Assembly (NCBI RefSeq): GCF_018729455.1
Contig: NZ_JAHHZF010000009.1
Span: 1 to 64,000 of the forward strand
Length of the DNA stretch: 64,000 nt
Direction: 5' to 3'
Origin: Prosthecodimorpha staleyi
Lineage (GTDB): Bacteria > Pseudomonadota > Alphaproteobacteria > Rhizobiales > Ancalomicrobiaceae
Position 1 is the first letter of the stretch. The number at the start of each line of letters is the position of its first letter. A model generated the notes under the pieces. That model was not told the origin of the DNA, did not search any database, and saw only the letters and a program-made list of their open reading frames with translations. Shown here one piece after another: positions 1-10,000 of the stretch. Both the position numbers and the translations under genes were made by a program.

Positions 1-120
1 AACGTGAAGCTCGTCGTCGAGCTGATCGTGCCGATCGCCATGGAGGAGAAGCTCCGCTTCGCCATCCGTGAAGGCGGCCGCACCGTCGGCGCCGGCGTCG
101 TCGCCAAGATCATCGCCTGA
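1..120 (+). CDS. tuf: Elongation factor Tu, C-terminal end (partial)
   Basis: Only the last 39 codons lie in the window, in frame from base 1 to the TGA at 118-120. The encoded tail matches the end of EF-Tu domain III, including [15 protein letters not shown]-Tu delivers aminoacyl-tRNA to the ribosome in the cytoplasm. A tuf gene just before rpsJ is the usual str-S10 junction in Alphaproteobacteria. The start and GTPase domain are off the left edge, so it cannot be said which tuf copy this is if there are two. Confidence 0.95.
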   Translation, partial: NVKLVVELIVPIAMEEKLRFAIREGGRTVGAGVVAKIIA

Positions 121-193
121 TGTCGGTTCGGGAATGCGGGGCGCGCGGTTCCGCCGCGCCCCGCTTCCCGTCTGAACCTTCGAGGATACCGAA

Positions 194-502
194 ATGAACG
201 GTCAGAACATCCGAATCCGCCTCAAGGCGTTCGACCACAGGGTGCTGGACGCCTCGACGCGCGAGATCGTCTCGACGGCCAAGCGCACCGGCGCTCATGT
301 CCGCGGTCCGGTCCCGCTGCCGACGCGGATCGAGAAGTTCACGGTGAACCGGTCGCCGCACATCGACAAGAAGAGCCGCGAGCAGTTCGAAATCCGGACG
401 CACAAGCGGCTCCTGGACATCATCGACCCGACCCCGCAGACCGTGGACGCGCTGATGAAGCTCGACCTCGCCGCCGGCGTCGACGTCGAGATCAAGCTCT
501 GA
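194..502 (+). CDS. rpsJ: 30S ribosomal protein S10 (NusE)
   Basis: The 102-residue product is full length for S10, a protein of the 30S head that also acts as NusE in transcription antitermination with NusB. The S10 loop sequence RGPVPLPT is at residues 37-44, followed by the conserved [19 protein letters not shown] stretch. A GAGGA ribosome-binding site lies about 10 nt before the ATG. It is the first gene of the S10 operon, 73 bp after tuf and 102 bp before rplC. That spacing to rplC is the widest until the rpsC-secY part of the block. Confidence 0.97.
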   Translation: MNGQNIRIRLKAFDHRVLDASTREIVSTAKRTGAHVRGPVPLPTRIEKFTVNRSPHIDKKSREQFEIRTHKRLLDIIDPTPQTVDALMKLDLAAGVDVEIKL

Positions 503-604
503 GACCCCAAGCTCCTTCTGGGCGAACCCGGTCGGAGCCTCTGATGACGTACACACGGGACATCACGGTTCAGTGACGTTTCCGGCAACAATAGAGAGAA
601 CGCC

Positions 605-1321
605 ATGCGTTCAGGTGTGATCGCAACGAAGCTGGGGATGACCCGCATCTACATGGAATCGGGCGAGCAGGTGCCGGTGACGGTCCTGAAGCTCGACGCC
701 TGTCAGGTGGTGGCTCATCGGACCCAGGAGAAGAACGGCTACACGGCCCTGCAGCTGGGTGCCGGCCTCGCCAAGGTGAAGAACACGAGCCGCCCGATGC
801 GCGGCCACTTCGCCGCCGGCTCGGTCGAGCCGAAGCGCAAGGTCGTCGAGTTCCGGGTCGATGCCGACAAGATGATCGAAGTGGGCGCGGAGATCACCGC
901 CGACCATTTCGTCGTCGGTCAGTTCGTGGACGTGACCGGAACGTCGATCGGCAAGGGCTTCGCCGGCGTCATGAAGCGCTGGAACTTCCGCGGTCTGCGT
1001 GCAACGCACGGCGTCTCGGTCTCGCACCGCTCGCCGGGTTCGACCGGCAACCGTCAGGACCCGGGTCGTACCTTCCCGGGCAAGAAGATGGCCGGCCATC
1101 TCGGCAACGAGCGGGTCACCACCCAGAACCTGAAGGTCGTCCGGACCGATGTCGAGCGCGGCCTGATCATGGTCGAGGGCTCGGTTCCGGGCTCGAAGGG
1201 CGGCTGGATCCTGGTGCGCGACGCGGTCAAGCGCGCTGCGCCTGCCAACCTGCCGCTCCCGGGCGCCTTCCGCTCATCCACCGCGGCCGCCGAGGCCACT
1301 GCCGAGAAGGGGGCCGAGTGA
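605..1321 (+). CDS. rplC: 50S ribosomal protein L3
   Basis: The product (238 residues) is L3, an early assembly protein that binds 23S rRNA near the peptidyl transferase centre. The central loop typical of L3 is present: [19 protein letters not shown] followed by [16 protein letters not shown]. It is about 30 residues longer than E. coli L3 because of an Ala/Glu-rich C-terminal tail that is common in alphaproteobacterial L3. The ATG is preceded by AGAGAGAAC. Its TGA overlaps the ATG of rplD as TGATG, so the two are translationally coupled. Confidence 0.97.
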   Translation: MRSGVIATKLGMTRIYMESGEQVPVTVLKLDACQVVAHRTQEKNGYTALQLGAGLAKVKNTSRPMRGHFAAGSVEPKRKVVEFRVDADKMIEVGAEITADHFVVGQFVDVTGTSIGKGFAGVMKRWNFRGLRATHGVSVSHRSPGSTGNRQDPGRTFPGKKMAGHLGNERVTTQNLKVVRTDVERGLIMVEGSVPGSKGGWILVRDAVKRAAPANLPLPGAFRSSTAAAEATAEKGAE

Positions 1322-1950
1322 TGGAAATCACGGTCAAGACTCTCGAGGGCGCCGACGCCGGCACCATCACTCTGTCGGACGAGATCTTCGGTCTCGAGCC
1401 GCGCGTCGACCTCCTGCAGCGCGTCGTGCGCTGGCAGCTCGCCAAGCGCCAGGCCGGCACGCACAAGACCAAGACCCGTGCGGAAATCGCCCGCACCGGC
1501 AAGAAGATGTACAAGCAGAAGGGCACCGGTTCGGCCCGCCATCACTCGGCGCGCGCCAACCTGTTCCGCGGCGGTGGCCGGTCGCACGGTCCGGTCGTGC
1601 GCAGCCACGCCCATGACCTGCCGAAGAAGGTCCGCGCCCTCGGCCTGAGGCACGCGCTTTCGGTCAAGGCGGGCACGGGCGCCATCGTGGTCCTGGCGGC
1701 TGCCGCCGCCGAGGCTCCGAAGACCAAGGCGGTCAAGGCGCAGCTCGACAAGCTCGGTCTCGCCAATGCCCTGTTCATCACGGGCGCGGAGGTCGACACC
1801 AATTTCGGCCTCGCCACCCGCGCGATTCCGAACGTCGACGTGCTGCCCGTCCAGGGCATCAACGTCTACGACATCATGCGCCGGCAGACCCTGGTCCTGA
1901 CCAAGGACGCCGTCGACGCGATCGAGGCCCGGTTCCGGGTGGAGGCGTGA
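1321..1950 (+). CDS. rplD: 50S ribosomal protein L4
   Basis: The 209-residue product is L4, which lines the peptide exit tunnel and in E. coli represses its own S10 operon. The sequence begins [10 protein letters not shown], as expected, and carries the basic extended loop ([25 protein letters not shown], quoted here only as its features: KQKGTG and RGGGRSHGP). I start it at the ATG overlapping the rplC stop. A GTG one codon earlier (1318) is possible but would add only one residue. Whether L4 autoregulation operates here cannot be seen from the sequence. Confidence 0.96.
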   Translation: MEITVKTLEGADAGTITLSDEIFGLEPRVDLLQRVVRWQLAKRQAGTHKTKTRAEIARTGKKMYKQKGTGSARHHSARANLFRGGGRSHGPVVRSHAHDLPKKVRALGLRHALSVKAGTGAIVVLAAAAAEAPKTKAVKAQLDKLGLANALFITGAEVDTNFGLATRAIPNVDVLPVQGINVYDIMRRQTLVLTKDAVDAIEARFRVEA

Positions 1951-1955
1951 GCATC

Positions 1956-2249
1956 ATGGTCAATCTCGCTCACTACGACATCATCCGTTCTCCGGTCATC
2001 ACCGAAAAGGCGACGATCGCGGCGGAGCAAAACAAGGTGGTCTTCAACGTCGCCATCACCGCGACGAAGCCGGAGATCAAGGCCGCCGTCGAGGCGCTGT
2101 TCAAGGTGAAGGTGACCGCGGTCAACACGCTGGTCCGGCAGGGCAAGGTGAAGCGCTTCCGCGGCTTCGTCGGCAAGCGGGACGACGTGAAGAAGGCGAT
2201 CGTGACCCTCGCCGAGGGGCACCGCATCGACGTCACGACGGGCCTCTGA
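1956..2249 (+). CDS. rplW: 50S ribosomal protein L23
   Basis: L23 (97 residues) sits at the exit-tunnel opening and docks trigger factor, SRP and SecY. The start [11 protein letters not shown] and the late [15 protein letters not shown] region are typical. I chose the ATG at 1956 because GGAGG (1941-1945) lies 10 nt upstream. The earlier in-frame GTG at 1947 overlaps the rplD stop but is only 1 nt from that GGAGG, too close to be served by it. The gap to rplD is 5 bp with the chosen start. Confidence 0.95.
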   Translation: MVNLAHYDIIRSPVITEKATIAAEQNKVVFNVAITATKPEIKAAVEALFKVKVTAVNTLVRQGKVKRFRGFVGKRDDVKKAIVTLAEGHRIDVTTGL

Positions 2250-2268
2250 GCCAAAAGGGTATCGCACA

Positions 2269-3102
2269 ATGGCGCTCAAGACTTTCAAGCCCGTCACGCC
2301 CGGCCTCCGCCAGCTGGTGATCGTCGACCGGTCGAGCCTGTACAAGGGCAAGCCGGTCAAGACCCTGACCGAGGGCCTCAATCAGACGGGCGGCCGCAAC
2401 AACCTCGGCCGTATCACGGTCCGGTTCCGCGGCGGCGGCCACAAGCGGTCCTACCGCATCATCGACTTCAAGCGGCGCAAGTTCAACGTGCCGGCGACGG
2501 TCGAGCGGCTCGAGTACGACCCGAACCGGACCGCGTTCATCGCGCTGATCCGCTATGCGGACGGCGAGCTGAGCTACATCGTGGCGCCGCAGCGTCTTGC
2601 GGTCGGCGACACGGTCGTGTCGGGCCCGTCGGTCGACGTGAAGCCGGGCAACTGCATGCCGATCGGCAACATGCCGGTCGGCACGCTGGTCCACAATGTC
2701 GAGATGAAGCCCGGCAAGGGCGGCCAGGTCGCCCGTTCGGCCGGCAACTTCGCTCAGATCGTGGGCCGCGACCAGGGCTACGTGATCCTGCGCCTCAACT
2801 CCGGTGAGCAGCGCCTGGTCCACGGCACCTGCCTCGCCACCGTCGGTGCGGTTTCGAACCCGGACCACATGAATACCTCGATCGGCAAGGCCGGCCGGCA
2901 GCGCTGGCTGGGTCGTCGCCCGCACAACCGCGGCGTGGCGATGAACCCGGTCGATCATCCGCATGGCGGCGGCGAAGGCCGCACTTCGGGCGGCCGGCAT
3001 CCGGTCACGCCCTGGGGCAAGCCGACCAAGGGCAAGAAGACGCGTTCGAACAAGGCGACCGACAAGTACGTCGTCCGCTCGCGCCACGCCAAGAAGGGTT
3101 GA
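2269..3102 (+). CDS. rplB: 50S ribosomal protein L2
   Basis: The 277-residue product is L2, a large basic protein of the 50S core needed for subunit joining and peptidyl transfer. The family signature near the C terminus, [20 protein letters not shown], is intact, including the His of the DHPHGGGEG loop. The N-terminal OB-like region and SH3-like region are both present, and length matches the usual 273-278 residues. It lies 19 bp after rplW and 8 bp before rpsS. Confidence 0.97.
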   Translation: MALKTFKPVTPGLRQLVIVDRSSLYKGKPVKTLTEGLNQTGGRNNLGRITVRFRGGGHKRSYRIIDFKRRKFNVPATVERLEYDPNRTAFIALIRYADGELSYIVAPQRLAVGDTVVSGPSVDVKPGNCMPIGNMPVGTLVHNVEMKPGKGGQVARSAGNFAQIVGRDQGYVILRLNSGEQRLVHGTCLATVGAVSNPDHMNTSIGKAGRQRWLGRRPHNRGVAMNPVDHPHGGGEGRTSGGRHPVTPWGKPTKGKKTRSNKATDKYVVRSRHAKKG

Positions 3103-3110
3103 TCTAAACC

Positions 3111-3389
3111 ATGGCTCGTTCTGTCTGGAAAGGCCCGTTCGTCGACGGTTACCTCCTGAAGAAGGCCGAGAAGGCGCGCGCCTCCGGCCGGGCGGAAGTT
3201 ATCAAGATGTGGAGCCGTCGCTCCACCATCCTTCCGCACTTCGTCGGGCTCACCTTCGGCGTCTATAACGGTCACAAGCATATTCCGGTGCTGGTGTCGG
3301 AAGACATGGTCGGCCACAAGTTCGGCGAGTTCTCGCCGACCCGGACCTACTACGGTCATGCGGCCGACAAGAAGGCGAAGAGGAAGTAA
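3111..3389 (+). CDS. rpsS: 30S ribosomal protein S19
   Basis: This 92-residue protein is S19, which forms a complex with S13 in the 30S head next to the A-site tRNA. It starts [18 protein letters not shown] and contains the conserved [15 protein letters not shown] block near the C terminus. Eight bp separate it from rplB and three from rplV. No good Shine-Dalgarno match precedes the ATG, which suggests reading by ribosomes coming from rplB. Confidence 0.97.
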   Translation: MARSVWKGPFVDGYLLKKAEKARASGRAEVIKMWSRRSTILPHFVGLTFGVYNGHKHIPVLVSEDMVGHKFGEFSPTRTYYGHAADKKAKRK

Positions 3390-3392
3390 CCG

Positions 3393-3770
3393 ATGAGCAA
3401 GCCGAAAGCCGAGCGCGCGCTCAAGGACAACGAGGCTCAGGCGGTCGCGCGGAACATCCGCGTCAGCCCGCAGAAGCTCAACCTCGTCGCCTCCATGATC
3501 CGCGGCAAGAAGGTCGCCACCGCACTGGCGGAGCTGACCTTCTCGCACAAGCGCATCGCCATCGACGTCAAGAAGACGCTCGAGAGCGCGATCGCCAATG
3601 CCGAAAACAACCACGACCTCGATGTCGACAGCCTGGTGGTGAGCCAGGCCTTCGTCGGCAAGGCCATGGTGATGAAGCGCTTCCATGCCCGCGCCCGCGG
3701 TCGTGCTGGCCGCGTCGAGAAGCCGTTCTCGCATCTGACGATCGTCGTTCGCGAAGTGGAGTCCGCCTGA
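3393..3770 (+). CDS. rplV: 50S ribosomal protein L22
   Basis: L22 (125 residues) binds 23S rRNA and its beta-hairpin reaches the exit tunnel, where macrolide-resistance changes occur. The core matches the family: [17 protein letters not shown] near residue 23 and the hairpin-and-tail block [24 protein letters not shown] at the C terminus ([12 protein letters not shown] is the diagnostic part). Its TGA shares one base with the ATG of rpsC (TGATG), so the two are coupled. Confidence 0.96.
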   Translation: MSKPKAERALKDNEAQAVARNIRVSPQKLNLVASMIRGKKVATALAELTFSHKRIAIDVKKTLESAIANAENNHDLDVDSLVVSQAFVGKAMVMKRFHARARGRAGRVEKPFSHLTIVVREVESA

Positions 3771-4549
3771 TGGGACAGAAGGTCAACCCGATCGGGCTGC
3801 GGCTCGGCATCAACCGGACCTGGGACTCGCGCTGGTACGCCGGCAAGGGCGAGTACGGCAAGCTGCTCCACGAAGACATGAAGATCCGCAAGTATCTCAT
3901 GACCGAGCTGAAGCAGGCCGCCGTCTCCAAGGTCGTCATCGAGCGTCCGCACCGCAAGTGCCGCGTCACCATCCACTCGGCGCGTCCGGGCGTGGTCATC
4001 GGCAAGAAGGGCACCGACATCGACCGTCTGCGCAAGGGCGTCGCCGCCCTGACCGACAGCGAGGTGCACATCAACATCGTCGAGGTGCGCAAGCCCGAGA
4101 CGGATTCGACCCTCGTCGCCGCGTCGATCGCCCAGCAGCTCGAGCGTCGCGTCGCCTTCCGTCGCGCCATGAAGCGCGCCGTGCAGTCGGCCATGCGGCT
4201 CGGAGCCGAAGGCATCCGCATCAACTGCTCGGGCCGTCTCGGCGGCGCCGAGATCGCGCGTCTCGAATGGTACCGCGAAGGCCGCGTGCCGCTGCATACG
4301 CTGCGTGCCGACATCGACTTCGGGACGGCCACGGCGATCACCGCCTACGGCACCTGCGGCGTCAAGGTCTGGATCTTCAAGGGCGAAATCCTTGAGCACG
4401 ATCCGATGGCCTCGGAACGTCGCGCCTCCGAGCCGGAGACCGGCCGCCGCGAGCGCGGCGACGGTCGCGATCGGGATCGCGACAACGACCGCCGGGGACG
4501 TGGCCGTGGCCGCGACCGTGGCGATCGCGATGCCGAACGGGCCGGCTGA
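3770..4549 (+). CDS. rpsC: 30S ribosomal protein S3 with charged C-terminal extension
   Basis: The 259-residue product is S3, part of the mRNA entry channel and its helicase activity. It starts [20 protein letters not shown] and has the KH-domain loop [12 protein letters not shown] near residues 74-85 and the C-terminal domain ending [11 protein letters not shown]. After about residue 215 comes a low-complexity tail rich in Arg, Asp and Gly (for example [20 protein letters not shown]). E. coli S3 has 233 residues, so the tail is an addition; similar tails occur in other alphaproteobacteria. It is followed by rplP after 37 bp. Confidence 0.96.
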   Translation: MGQKVNPIGLRLGINRTWDSRWYAGKGEYGKLLHEDMKIRKYLMTELKQAAVSKVVIERPHRKCRVTIHSARPGVVIGKKGTDIDRLRKGVAALTDSEVHINIVEVRKPETDSTLVAASIAQQLERRVAFRRAMKRAVQSAMRLGAEGIRINCSGRLGGAEIARLEWYREGRVPLHTLRADIDFGTATAITAYGTCGVKVWIFKGEILEHDPMASERRASEPETGRRERGDGRDRDRDNDRRGRGRGRDRGDRDAERAG

Positions 4550-4586
4550 CGGCTTCGGTTGAACAGGAAATCGAGAGAGAACGACG

Positions 4587-5000
4587 ATGCTGCAACCGAA
4601 GCGCACGAAGTTCCGGAAACAGTTCAAGGGCCGCATCCGCGGTACCTCGAAGGCCGGCTTCAACCTTGACTTCGGCTCGTTCGGCCTGAAGGCCCTCGAG
4701 CCGGAGCGCGTCACCGCCCGTCAGATCGAAGCCGCGCGCCGCGCGATCACGCGTCAGATGAAGCGCCAGGGGCGCGTCTGGATCCGCGTGTTCCCGGACG
4801 TTCCGGTTTCGTCCAAGCCGACCGAAGTCCGCATGGGCAAGGGTAAGGGTGCACCGGAATTCTGGGCGGCTCGCGTCGCCCCCGGGCGCATCCTGTTCGA
4901 GATCGACGGCGTGCCGTTGGAGACTGCCGAAGAGGCGCTCCGCCTCGGCGCGGCGAAGCTCCCGATCCGCACCCGCTTCGTGGCCCGCATCGCCGACTGA
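4587..5000 (+). CDS. rplP: 50S ribosomal protein L16
   Basis: L16 (137 residues) organises the A-site region of the 50S subunit. It begins [16 protein letters not shown] and carries the conserved [17 protein letters not shown] and [15 protein letters not shown] stretches. Length is normal. A GAGAGA motif precedes the ATG. It sits between rpsC and rpmC in the standard order of the S10 operon. Confidence 0.97.
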   Translation: MLQPKRTKFRKQFKGRIRGTSKAGFNLDFGSFGLKALEPERVTARQIEAARRAITRQMKRQGRVWIRVFPDVPVSSKPTEVRMGKGKGAPEFWAARVAPGRILFEIDGVPLETAEEALRLGAAKLPIRTRFVARIAD

Positions 5001-5012
5001 TTGGGGAGAGCC

Positions 5013-5201
5013 ATGAAAGCGTCCGATATCCGTACCAAGACGACCGACGAGCTCAGCGACGAGCTCGCCCGTCTGAAGAAAGAGCAGTTCAACCTTCGCT
5101 TCCAGAAGGCCACCGGGCAGCTCGAGAATACCGCGCGCGTCCGTGAGGTCCGGCATGACATCGCCCGGATCAACACGGTGCTGCGCGAGAAGCGCGTCTG
5201 A
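5013..5201 (+). CDS. rpmC: 50S ribosomal protein L29
   Basis: The 62-residue helical-hairpin protein L29 lies beside L23 at the tunnel exit. The sequence [21 protein letters not shown] is a typical alphaproteobacterial start, so I use the ATG at 5013, which has GGGGAGAG about 5 nt upstream. An in-frame TTG at 5001 would add four residues but contains the ribosome-binding site itself. The rest, [21 protein letters not shown], is the family core. Confidence 0.95.
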   Translation: MKASDIRTKTTDELSDELARLKKEQFNLRFQKATGQLENTARVREVRHDIARINTVLREKRV

Positions 5202-5215
5202 AGGAGGGCGAAACC

Positions 5216-5461
5216 ATGCCGAAGCGTGTCCTGCAGGGCGTCGTCGTCTCCGACAAGAACGACAAGACGATCGTGGTCGAGGTGGAGCGTCGCTTCACCC
5301 ACCCGCTGCTGAAGAAGACCGTCCGCCGGTCCAAGAAGTACCATGCGCACGACGAGACCAATCAGTACAAGGTGGGCGACATCGTCTCCATCGAGGAAGG
5401 TCGGCCGATGTCGAAGCAGAAGCGTTGGGTCGTGCTCGGCCCGGTCGGCGCGGCCGGCTGA
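5216..5461 (+). CDS. rpsQ: 30S ribosomal protein S17
   Basis: S17 (81 residues) is an OB-fold primary rRNA-binding protein of the 30S body. The signatures [20 protein letters not shown] and [18 protein letters not shown] are both present. A strong GGAGGG precedes the ATG (positions 5202-5207). It ends the classical S10 operon, 36 bp before rplN; no terminator is visible in that gap, so read-through into the spc genes is likely. Confidence 0.97.
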   Translation: MPKRVLQGVVVSDKNDKTIVVEVERRFTHPLLKKTVRRSKKYHAHDETNQYKVGDIVSIEEGRPMSKQKRWVVLGPVGAAG

Positions 5462-5497
5462 GCCGTCACGTTCAGATAATCAGAAAGGCGTTCGGTC

Positions 5498-5866
5498 ATG
5501 ATCCAGATGCAAACTAACCTCGATGTCGCCGACAATTCCGGCGCCAAGAGGGTCATGTGCATCAAGGTCCTCGGCGGTTCGAAGCGGAAGTACGCCACCG
5601 TGGGCGACATCATCGTCGTCTCGGTCAAGGAGGCGATCCCGCGCGGCCGCGTCAAGAAGGGCGACGTGATGAAGGCGGTGGTGGTGCGTGTGTCCAAGGA
5701 CATCGCCCGTCCCGACGGTTCGGTGATCCGGTTCGACCGGAATGCCGCCGTACTGATCAACAATCAGAAGGAACCGATCGGGACCCGCATCTTCGGACCG
5801 GTTCCGCGCGAACTGCGCGCGAAGAACCACACGAAGATTCTCTCGCTCGCGCCGGAGGTGCTGTGA
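5498..5866 (+). CDS. rplN: 50S ribosomal protein L14
   Basis: The 122-residue protein is L14, which contacts 16S rRNA in an intersubunit bridge and is the docking site of RsfS. The start [20 protein letters not shown] and the end [20 protein letters not shown]-like block (here [18 protein letters not shown]) are diagnostic. It is the first gene of the spc cluster, and its TGA overlaps the rplX ATG by one base. Confidence 0.97.
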   Translation: MIQMQTNLDVADNSGAKRVMCIKVLGGSKRKYATVGDIIVVSVKEAIPRGRVKKGDVMKAVVVRVSKDIARPDGSVIRFDRNAAVLINNQKEPIGTRIFGPVPRELRAKNHTKILSLAPEVL

Positions 5867-6183
5867 TGGCCGCGAAGATCAAGAAGGGCGACAAGGTCGT
5901 CGTGCTCTCGGGCCGCGACAAGGGCAAGACCGGCGAGGTCCTGCAGGTGATGCCGACCGAGGACCGCGCCGTGGTGCGCGGCGTCAACGTCGTGCAGCGC
6001 CACACCAAGCCGCAGGGCGCCAACGAGGGCGGCATCATCCGCAAGGAAGCGCCGATTCACCTCTCCAACCTGGCCGTCGCCGACCCGAAGTCGGGCGAGG
6101 CGACCCGGGTCGGTTTCAAGATTCTGGACGACGGGCGGAAGGTCCGGTTCGCCAAGCGTTCGGGAGATCTGATCGATGGCTGA
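5866..6183 (+). CDS. rplX: 50S ribosomal protein L24
   Basis: L24 (105 residues) is one of the two proteins that start 50S assembly. The KOW motif is visible near the N terminus: [20 protein letters not shown]. The start is set by the TGATG overlap with rplN; longer readings upstream would run through rplN in another frame. The 3' end overlaps rplE by 8 bp (ATGGCTGA), indicating translational coupling. Confidence 0.95.
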   Translation: MAAKIKKGDKVVVLSGRDKGKTGEVLQVMPTEDRAVVRGVNVVQRHTKPQGANEGGIIRKEAPIHLSNLAVADPKSGEATRVGFKILDDGRKVRFAKRSGDLIDG

Positions 6184-6736
6184 GGTCGTCAACTACGCGC
6201 CGCGGCTGCGCAAGCACTATGACGAAGTGGTGCGCCCGGCCATGATCGAGAAGTTCGGGTACAAGAACCCGATGGAAGTGCCGAGCCTCGACAAGATCGT
6301 CCTGAACATGGGCGTCGGCGAAGCCACCGGCGATTCCAAGAAGCCGTCGGTCGCGGCTGCGGACCTCGCGATGATCGCCGGCCAGAAGCCGGTCGTGACC
6401 CGCGCCCGCAAGGCGATCGCGACCTTCAAGATTCGCGAAAACATGCCGATCGGCGCCAAGGTCACCCTGCGCAAGACCCGCATGTACGAGTTCCTCGATC
6501 GTCTCGTGACCATCGCGCTGCCGCGCGTCCGGGACTTCCGGGGCCTCAATGCCAAGAGCTTCGACGGCCGCGGCAACTATGCCATGGGCGTCAAGGAACA
6601 CATCATTTTCCCGGAGATCAACTACGACAAGGTCGATCAGATCTGGGGAATGGACATCATCGTCTGTACGACGGCGAAAACGGACGAGGAGGCTCGGGAG
6701 CTTCTGAAGCTCTTCAACTTCCCGTTCCGTCAGTGA
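6176..6736 (+). CDS. rplE: 50S ribosomal protein L5
   Basis: The 186-residue product is L5, which binds 5S rRNA and contacts the 30S head through bridge B1b. It shows the family blocks [51 protein letters not shown] and [14 protein letters not shown]. Length is as expected (about 180-187). It starts inside the end of rplX and is followed by rpsN after 26 bp. Confidence 0.97.
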   Translation: MAEVVNYAPRLRKHYDEVVRPAMIEKFGYKNPMEVPSLDKIVLNMGVGEATGDSKKPSVAAADLAMIAGQKPVVTRARKAIATFKIRENMPIGAKVTLRKTRMYEFLDRLVTIALPRVRDFRGLNAKSFDGRGNYAMGVKEHIIFPEINYDKVDQIWGMDIIVCTTAKTDEEARELLKLFNFPFRQ

Positions 6737-6762
6737 GCCGTTACGGCAGAGGATAGGACAAA

Positions 6763-7068
6763 ATGGCCAAGACGAGTTCGATCGAGAAGAACAACCGGCG
6801 TCGCAAGATGACCGCCAAGTTCGCCAAGAAGCGGGCGGAGCTGAAGTCCGTGGTCATGGACCGCGAGACGTCGCCGGAAGTGCGCATTCAGGCGGTGATG
6901 AAGCTCGCCCAGCTGCCGCGCAACGGCGCCAAGGTGCGGATCCGCAATCGCTGCGAAGTGACCGGCCGCCCGCGCGCCTTCTACCGCAAGCTGAAGATGT
7001 CGCGTCTCGCGCTTCGTGAACTGGGCAACCAGGGCATGATTCCGGGCCTCGTGAAGTCGAGCTGGTGA
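6763..7068 (+). CDS. rpsN: 30S ribosomal protein S14
   Basis: S14 (101 residues) is in the 30S head near the A site. This is the long, zinc-independent form: only one Cys (in [19 protein letters not shown]) is present rather than the CxxC pairs of the short form. It ends [23 protein letters not shown], which is characteristic. AGGACAAA precedes the ATG. It sits between rplE and rpsH in the normal spc order. Confidence 0.97.
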   Translation: MAKTSSIEKNNRRRKMTAKFAKKRAELKSVVMDRETSPEVRIQAVMKLAQLPRNGAKVRIRNRCEVTGRPRAFYRKLKMSRLALRELGNQGMIPGLVKSSW

Positions 7069-7078
7069 GGAGCGCCCG

Positions 7079-7477
7079 ATGACCATGACCGATCCCCTGG
7101 GCGATATGCTGACCCGGATCCGCAATGCGCAGATGCGGCGCAAGTCGAAGGTTCTGACCCCGGCTTCCAAGCTGCGCGCCAACGTGCTCGACGTTCTGAA
7201 GACCGAGGGCTACATCCGCGGCTACGAGCTCGTGGATGTCGACGGCGGCAAGTCGGAGTTCGAGATCGAACTCAAGTATTACGACGGCGAACCGGTGATC
7301 CGCTCGATCCAGCGCGTCTCGAAGCCTGGTCGCCGCGTCTATTCGTCCGTTGCCAACATTCCGCGGGTCGCCAACGGCCTCGGCGTGACCATCCTGTCGA
7401 CCCCGAAGGGCGTCATGGCCGATCACGCCGCGCGCGACTCGAATGTCGGCGGCGAAGTGCTCTGCACCGTGTTCTGA
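7079..7477 (+). CDS. rpsH: 30S ribosomal protein S8
   Basis: S8 (132 residues) binds helix 21 of 16S rRNA and in E. coli regulates the spc operon. The start [20 protein letters not shown] and the end [19 protein letters not shown] are typical. Two in-frame ATGs occur at 7079 and 7085; GAGGAG at 7066-7071 is well spaced for the first, so I use that. Ten bp separate it from rpsN. Confidence 0.97.
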   Translation: MTMTDPLGDMLTRIRNAQMRRKSKVLTPASKLRANVLDVLKTEGYIRGYELVDVDGGKSEFEIELKYYDGEPVIRSIQRVSKPGRRVYSSVANIPRVANGLGVTILSTPKGVMADHAARDSNVGGEVLCTVF

Positions 7478-7496
7478 TCGGGAGAGGACCTTATCC

Positions 7497-8036
7497 ATGT
7501 CTCGTATCGGAAAGAAGGCGGTCCCGGTTCCCGCCGGCGTCAATGCCGAGGTTGCCGGCCAGACCGTCAACGTGAAGGGCCCGAAGGGCGCTCTGTCGTT
7601 CGTGGTGCACGACCTCGTCGAGGTCACCAAGGGCGACGAAGGCATCGCGGTGAAGCCGCGCGACGAGTCCAAGCAGGCACGCTCGCTCTGGGGCATGTCG
7701 CGCACGATGATCTCCAACCTGATCGTCGGCGTCTCCAAGGGCTTCGAGAAGAAGCTCGAGATCAACGGCGTCGGCTACAAGGCGGCGCTCGCGGGCAAGA
7801 ACCTCAATCTCTCGCTCGGCTACAGCCACGACGTGATCTATCCGGTGCCGGAAGGCATCACGATCGCGGTCGCCGGCCAGAAGCAGGATCAGATCAGCAT
7901 CTCCGGCATCGACAAGCAGCGTGTCGGCCAGGTGGCTGCCGAGATCCGCGAATTCCGCGGCCCCGAGCCCTACAAGGGCAAGGGCGTCAAGTATGCCGGT
8001 GAGAAGATCTTCCGCAAGGAAGGCAAGAAGAAGTAA
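7497..8036 (+). CDS. rplF: 50S ribosomal protein L6
   Basis: The 179-residue protein is L6, near the factor-binding site of the 50S subunit. It begins [20 protein letters not shown] and carries the late signature [18 protein letters not shown], which places it firmly in the family. GGGAGAGGA lies just upstream of the ATG at 7497. An earlier in-frame start at 7443 would overlap rpsH and has no family similarity, so it is not used. Confidence 0.97.
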   Translation: MSRIGKKAVPVPAGVNAEVAGQTVNVKGPKGALSFVVHDLVEVTKGDEGIAVKPRDESKQARSLWGMSRTMISNLIVGVSKGFEKKLEINGVGYKAALAGKNLNLSLGYSHDVIYPVPEGITIAVAGQKQDQISISGIDKQRVGQVAAEIREFRGPEPYKGKGVKYAGEKIFRKEGKKK

Positions 8037-8048
8037 GGAGCGGTCATC

Positions 8049-8408
8049 ATGGCTCATGCGTCTACTACGGAGCGCCGTCGCGCCCGCGTTCGCCGTGCCG
8101 TGAAGGCCGCGGCCAACGGTCGTCCGCGCCTTTCGGTGTTCCGGTCCTCGAAGAACATCTACGCCCAGATCATCGACGACGTGGCCGGGGCGACCCTGGC
8201 TTCGGCGTCGACGCTCGAGAAGGACCTCAAGGGGTCCCTCAAGACGGGCGCCGACGTGGAAGCCGCCAAGGTCGTCGGCAAGCTCCTGGCGGAGCGGGCC
8301 AAGTCGGCCGGCGTCGAGCAGGTCGTGTTCGATCGCGGCGGCTACATCTACCACGGGCGCGTCAAGGCGCTTGCGGAGGCTGCGCGCGAGGGCGGCCTCG
8401 ACTTCTGA
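8049..8408 (+). CDS. rplR: 50S ribosomal protein L18
   Basis: L18 (119 residues) binds 5S rRNA together with L5 in the central protuberance. The conserved [20 protein letters not shown] block is near residue 25 and the end [28 protein letters not shown] is characteristic ([16 protein letters not shown] is the key part). AAGGAGCGG precedes the ATG. It is 12 bp after rplF and 61 bp before rpsE. Confidence 0.97.
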   Translation: MAHASTTERRRARVRRAVKAAANGRPRLSVFRSSKNIYAQIIDDVAGATLASASTLEKDLKGSLKTGADVEAAKVVGKLLAERAKSAGVEQVVFDRGGYIYHGRVKALAEAAREGGLDF

Positions 8409-8469
8409 GGCATTCCGGGGATCTCAAGCGCGCGCCTTCGTCGGTGCAGCGCGGCAAGGATGATTGACT

Positions 8470-9021
8470 ATGGCAACCCGCGAGCGTGAAGAACGCGACA
8501 GCGAATTCGTCGACCGGCTGGTTCACATCAACCGCGTCGCCAAGGTGGTGAAGGGCGGCCGGCGCTTCGGCTTCGCCGCCCTGGTCGTTGTCGGCGACCA
8601 GAAGGGCCGCGTCGGCTTCGGCCACGGCAAGGCCCGCGAAGTCCCCGAGGCGATCCGCAAGGCGACCGAGGCGGCCAAGCGCAGCCTGGTGCGCGTTCCG
8701 CTCCGCGAGGGGCGCACGCTGCATCATGACGTGAACGGCCATCACGGCGCCGGCAAGGTGATCCTTCGCGCGGCTCCGGCCGGTACCGGCATCATCGCCG
8801 GCGGCCCGATGCGCGCCGTGTTCGAGACGCTCGGCGTCCAGGACGTGGTCGCCAAGTCGCTCGGTTCGTCGAACCCCTACAACATGATCCGGGCGACCTT
8901 CGACGCCCTCAAGCACGAGGACAGCCCGCGCTCCGTCGCGGCGCGGCGCGGCATCAAGGTGTCGACGCTGCAGTCCCGCCGGCGCGAAGAGGGCATCGAC
9001 GCGACCAGCGCCGAGGCCTGA
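8470..9021 (+). CDS. rpsE: 30S ribosomal protein S5
   Basis: S5 (183 residues) takes part in decoding accuracy and in the mRNA entry helicase. It contains the double-stranded RNA-binding S5 domain ([20 protein letters not shown]) and the loop [22 protein letters not shown] lies upstream of the ATG at 8470; a TTG two codons earlier is less likely. The product is longer than E. coli S5 (167) through a C-terminal tail. Confidence 0.96.
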   Translation: MATREREERDSEFVDRLVHINRVAKVVKGGRRFGFAALVVVGDQKGRVGFGHGKAREVPEAIRKATEAAKRSLVRVPLREGRTLHHDVNGHHGAGKVILRAAPAGTGIIAGGPMRAVFETLGVQDVVAKSLGSSNPYNMIRATFDALKHEDSPRSVAARRGIKVSTLQSRRREEGIDATSAEA

Positions 9022-9103
9022 CCGGGTCCGAGTTTCGAAATCGCCGGGGCCGCTTGAATGAGAGCGGCTCCGTCCCCAGCTGAAGCAACAGGGGTCAAGA
9101 CCC

Positions 9104-9295
9104 ATGTCGACGACTGACAAGACCGTCACGGTCGAGCAGATCGGCAGCCCGGCCCGCCGTCCCGGCGACCAGCGCGCCACTCTGATCGGACTCGGTCTCA
9201 ACAAGCGGCATCGCCGCTCCACCCTGAAGGATAGTCCTCAGGTCCGGGGCATGATCGCCAAGGTGCAGCATCTCGTCCGCGTCGTGGACGAGTAA
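9104..9295 (+). CDS. rpmD: 50S ribosomal protein L30
   Basis: This 63-residue protein matches L30: the block [20 protein letters not shown] followed by [17 protein letters not shown] is diagnostic. L30 sits on the back of the 50S subunit and is dispensable in some lineages but kept here. It is separated from rpsE by 82 bp, with no other gene in that gap, and from rplO by 21 bp. Confidence 0.95.
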   Translation: MSTTDKTVTVEQIGSPARRPGDQRATLIGLGLNKRHRRSTLKDSPQVRGMIAKVQHLVRVVDE

Positions 9296-9316
9296 ACCGG
9301 CCTCGAGGAACCTCCC

Positions 9317-9790
9317 ATGAAGCTGAATGAGATCAGCGACAATCCGGGCGCTGCCAAGAAGGGCAAGCGTCTCGGCCGTGGCATCGGTTCGGGCCTCGGC
9401 AAGACCTCCGGTCGCGGCGTGAAGGGTCAGAAGGCCCGCAGCGGTGTGGCCGTGAACGGGTTTGAAGGCGGCCAGATGCCGCTGCATCGGCGCCTGCCGA
9501 AGCGCGGCTTCAAGAACATCTTCCGGGCCGATTACAACGAGGTCAGCCTGGATCGCGTCGCGCAGGCGATCGAAGCCGGCCGCCTCGATGCGACCCAGAC
9601 GGTGACCGCCGAGGCGCTCGTCGCCGCCGGCGTCATCCGTCGCGTCAAGGACGGCGTGCGGCTGCTCGGCCCGGGCGAGCTTGGCAAGGCCGTGACCTTC
9701 GAGGTCGCGGGTGCGTCGAAGCCGGCCGCCGAGGCGATCGCCAAGGCCGGCGGCACGCTGGTTCTGCCGGAAGCCGCTGCGGCGGAGTGA
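9317..9790 (+). CDS. rplO: 50S ribosomal protein L15
   Basis: L15 (157 residues) is a late-assembly 50S protein. Its glycine-rich N-terminal region [22 protein letters not shown] (core [15 protein letters not shown]) and [13 protein letters not shown] are unmistakable. The C-terminal domain ends in an Ala-rich tail. GAGGAACCTCCC precedes the ATG. A hairpin 18 bp after its stop separates it from secY. Confidence 0.97.
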   Translation: MKLNEISDNPGAAKKGKRLGRGIGSGLGKTSGRGVKGQKARSGVAVNGFEGGQMPLHRRLPKRGFKNIFRADYNEVSLDRVAQAIEAGRLDATQTVTAEALVAAGVIRRVKDGVRLLGPGELGKAVTFEVAGASKPAAEAIAKAGGTLVLPEAAAAE

Positions 9791-9807
9791 CGGGTTCGAG
9801 ATCATCA

Positions 9808-9833
9808 CCGGGGCCGCGGCAGCGCGGCCCCGG
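9808..9833 (+). terminator. Strong hairpin between rplO and secY, possible partial terminator
   Basis: CCGGGGCCGC (9808-9817) pairs perfectly with GCGGCCCCGG (9824-9833) around a 6-nt loop. There is no T-run after it, so it is not a classical intrinsic terminator. It could slow polymerase or set a processing point that lowers secY expression relative to the ribosomal genes. Confidence 0.4.
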
Positions 9834-10000
9834 TTGCCTGTCGTTACGGACCCGAAGCGTCGTCGTGCCAGCTTGGCGCCGGGGCGGTTCCGGTCGATAC
9901 GAGGGCGGGAGCGGCATCCGATTCGGTTTTGGACGGATCGGATCCTGCTCCCGTCTTGCCCTGAAGCGAGCGGGCGCCCTGGAACATCGGAGTGAGGCGA

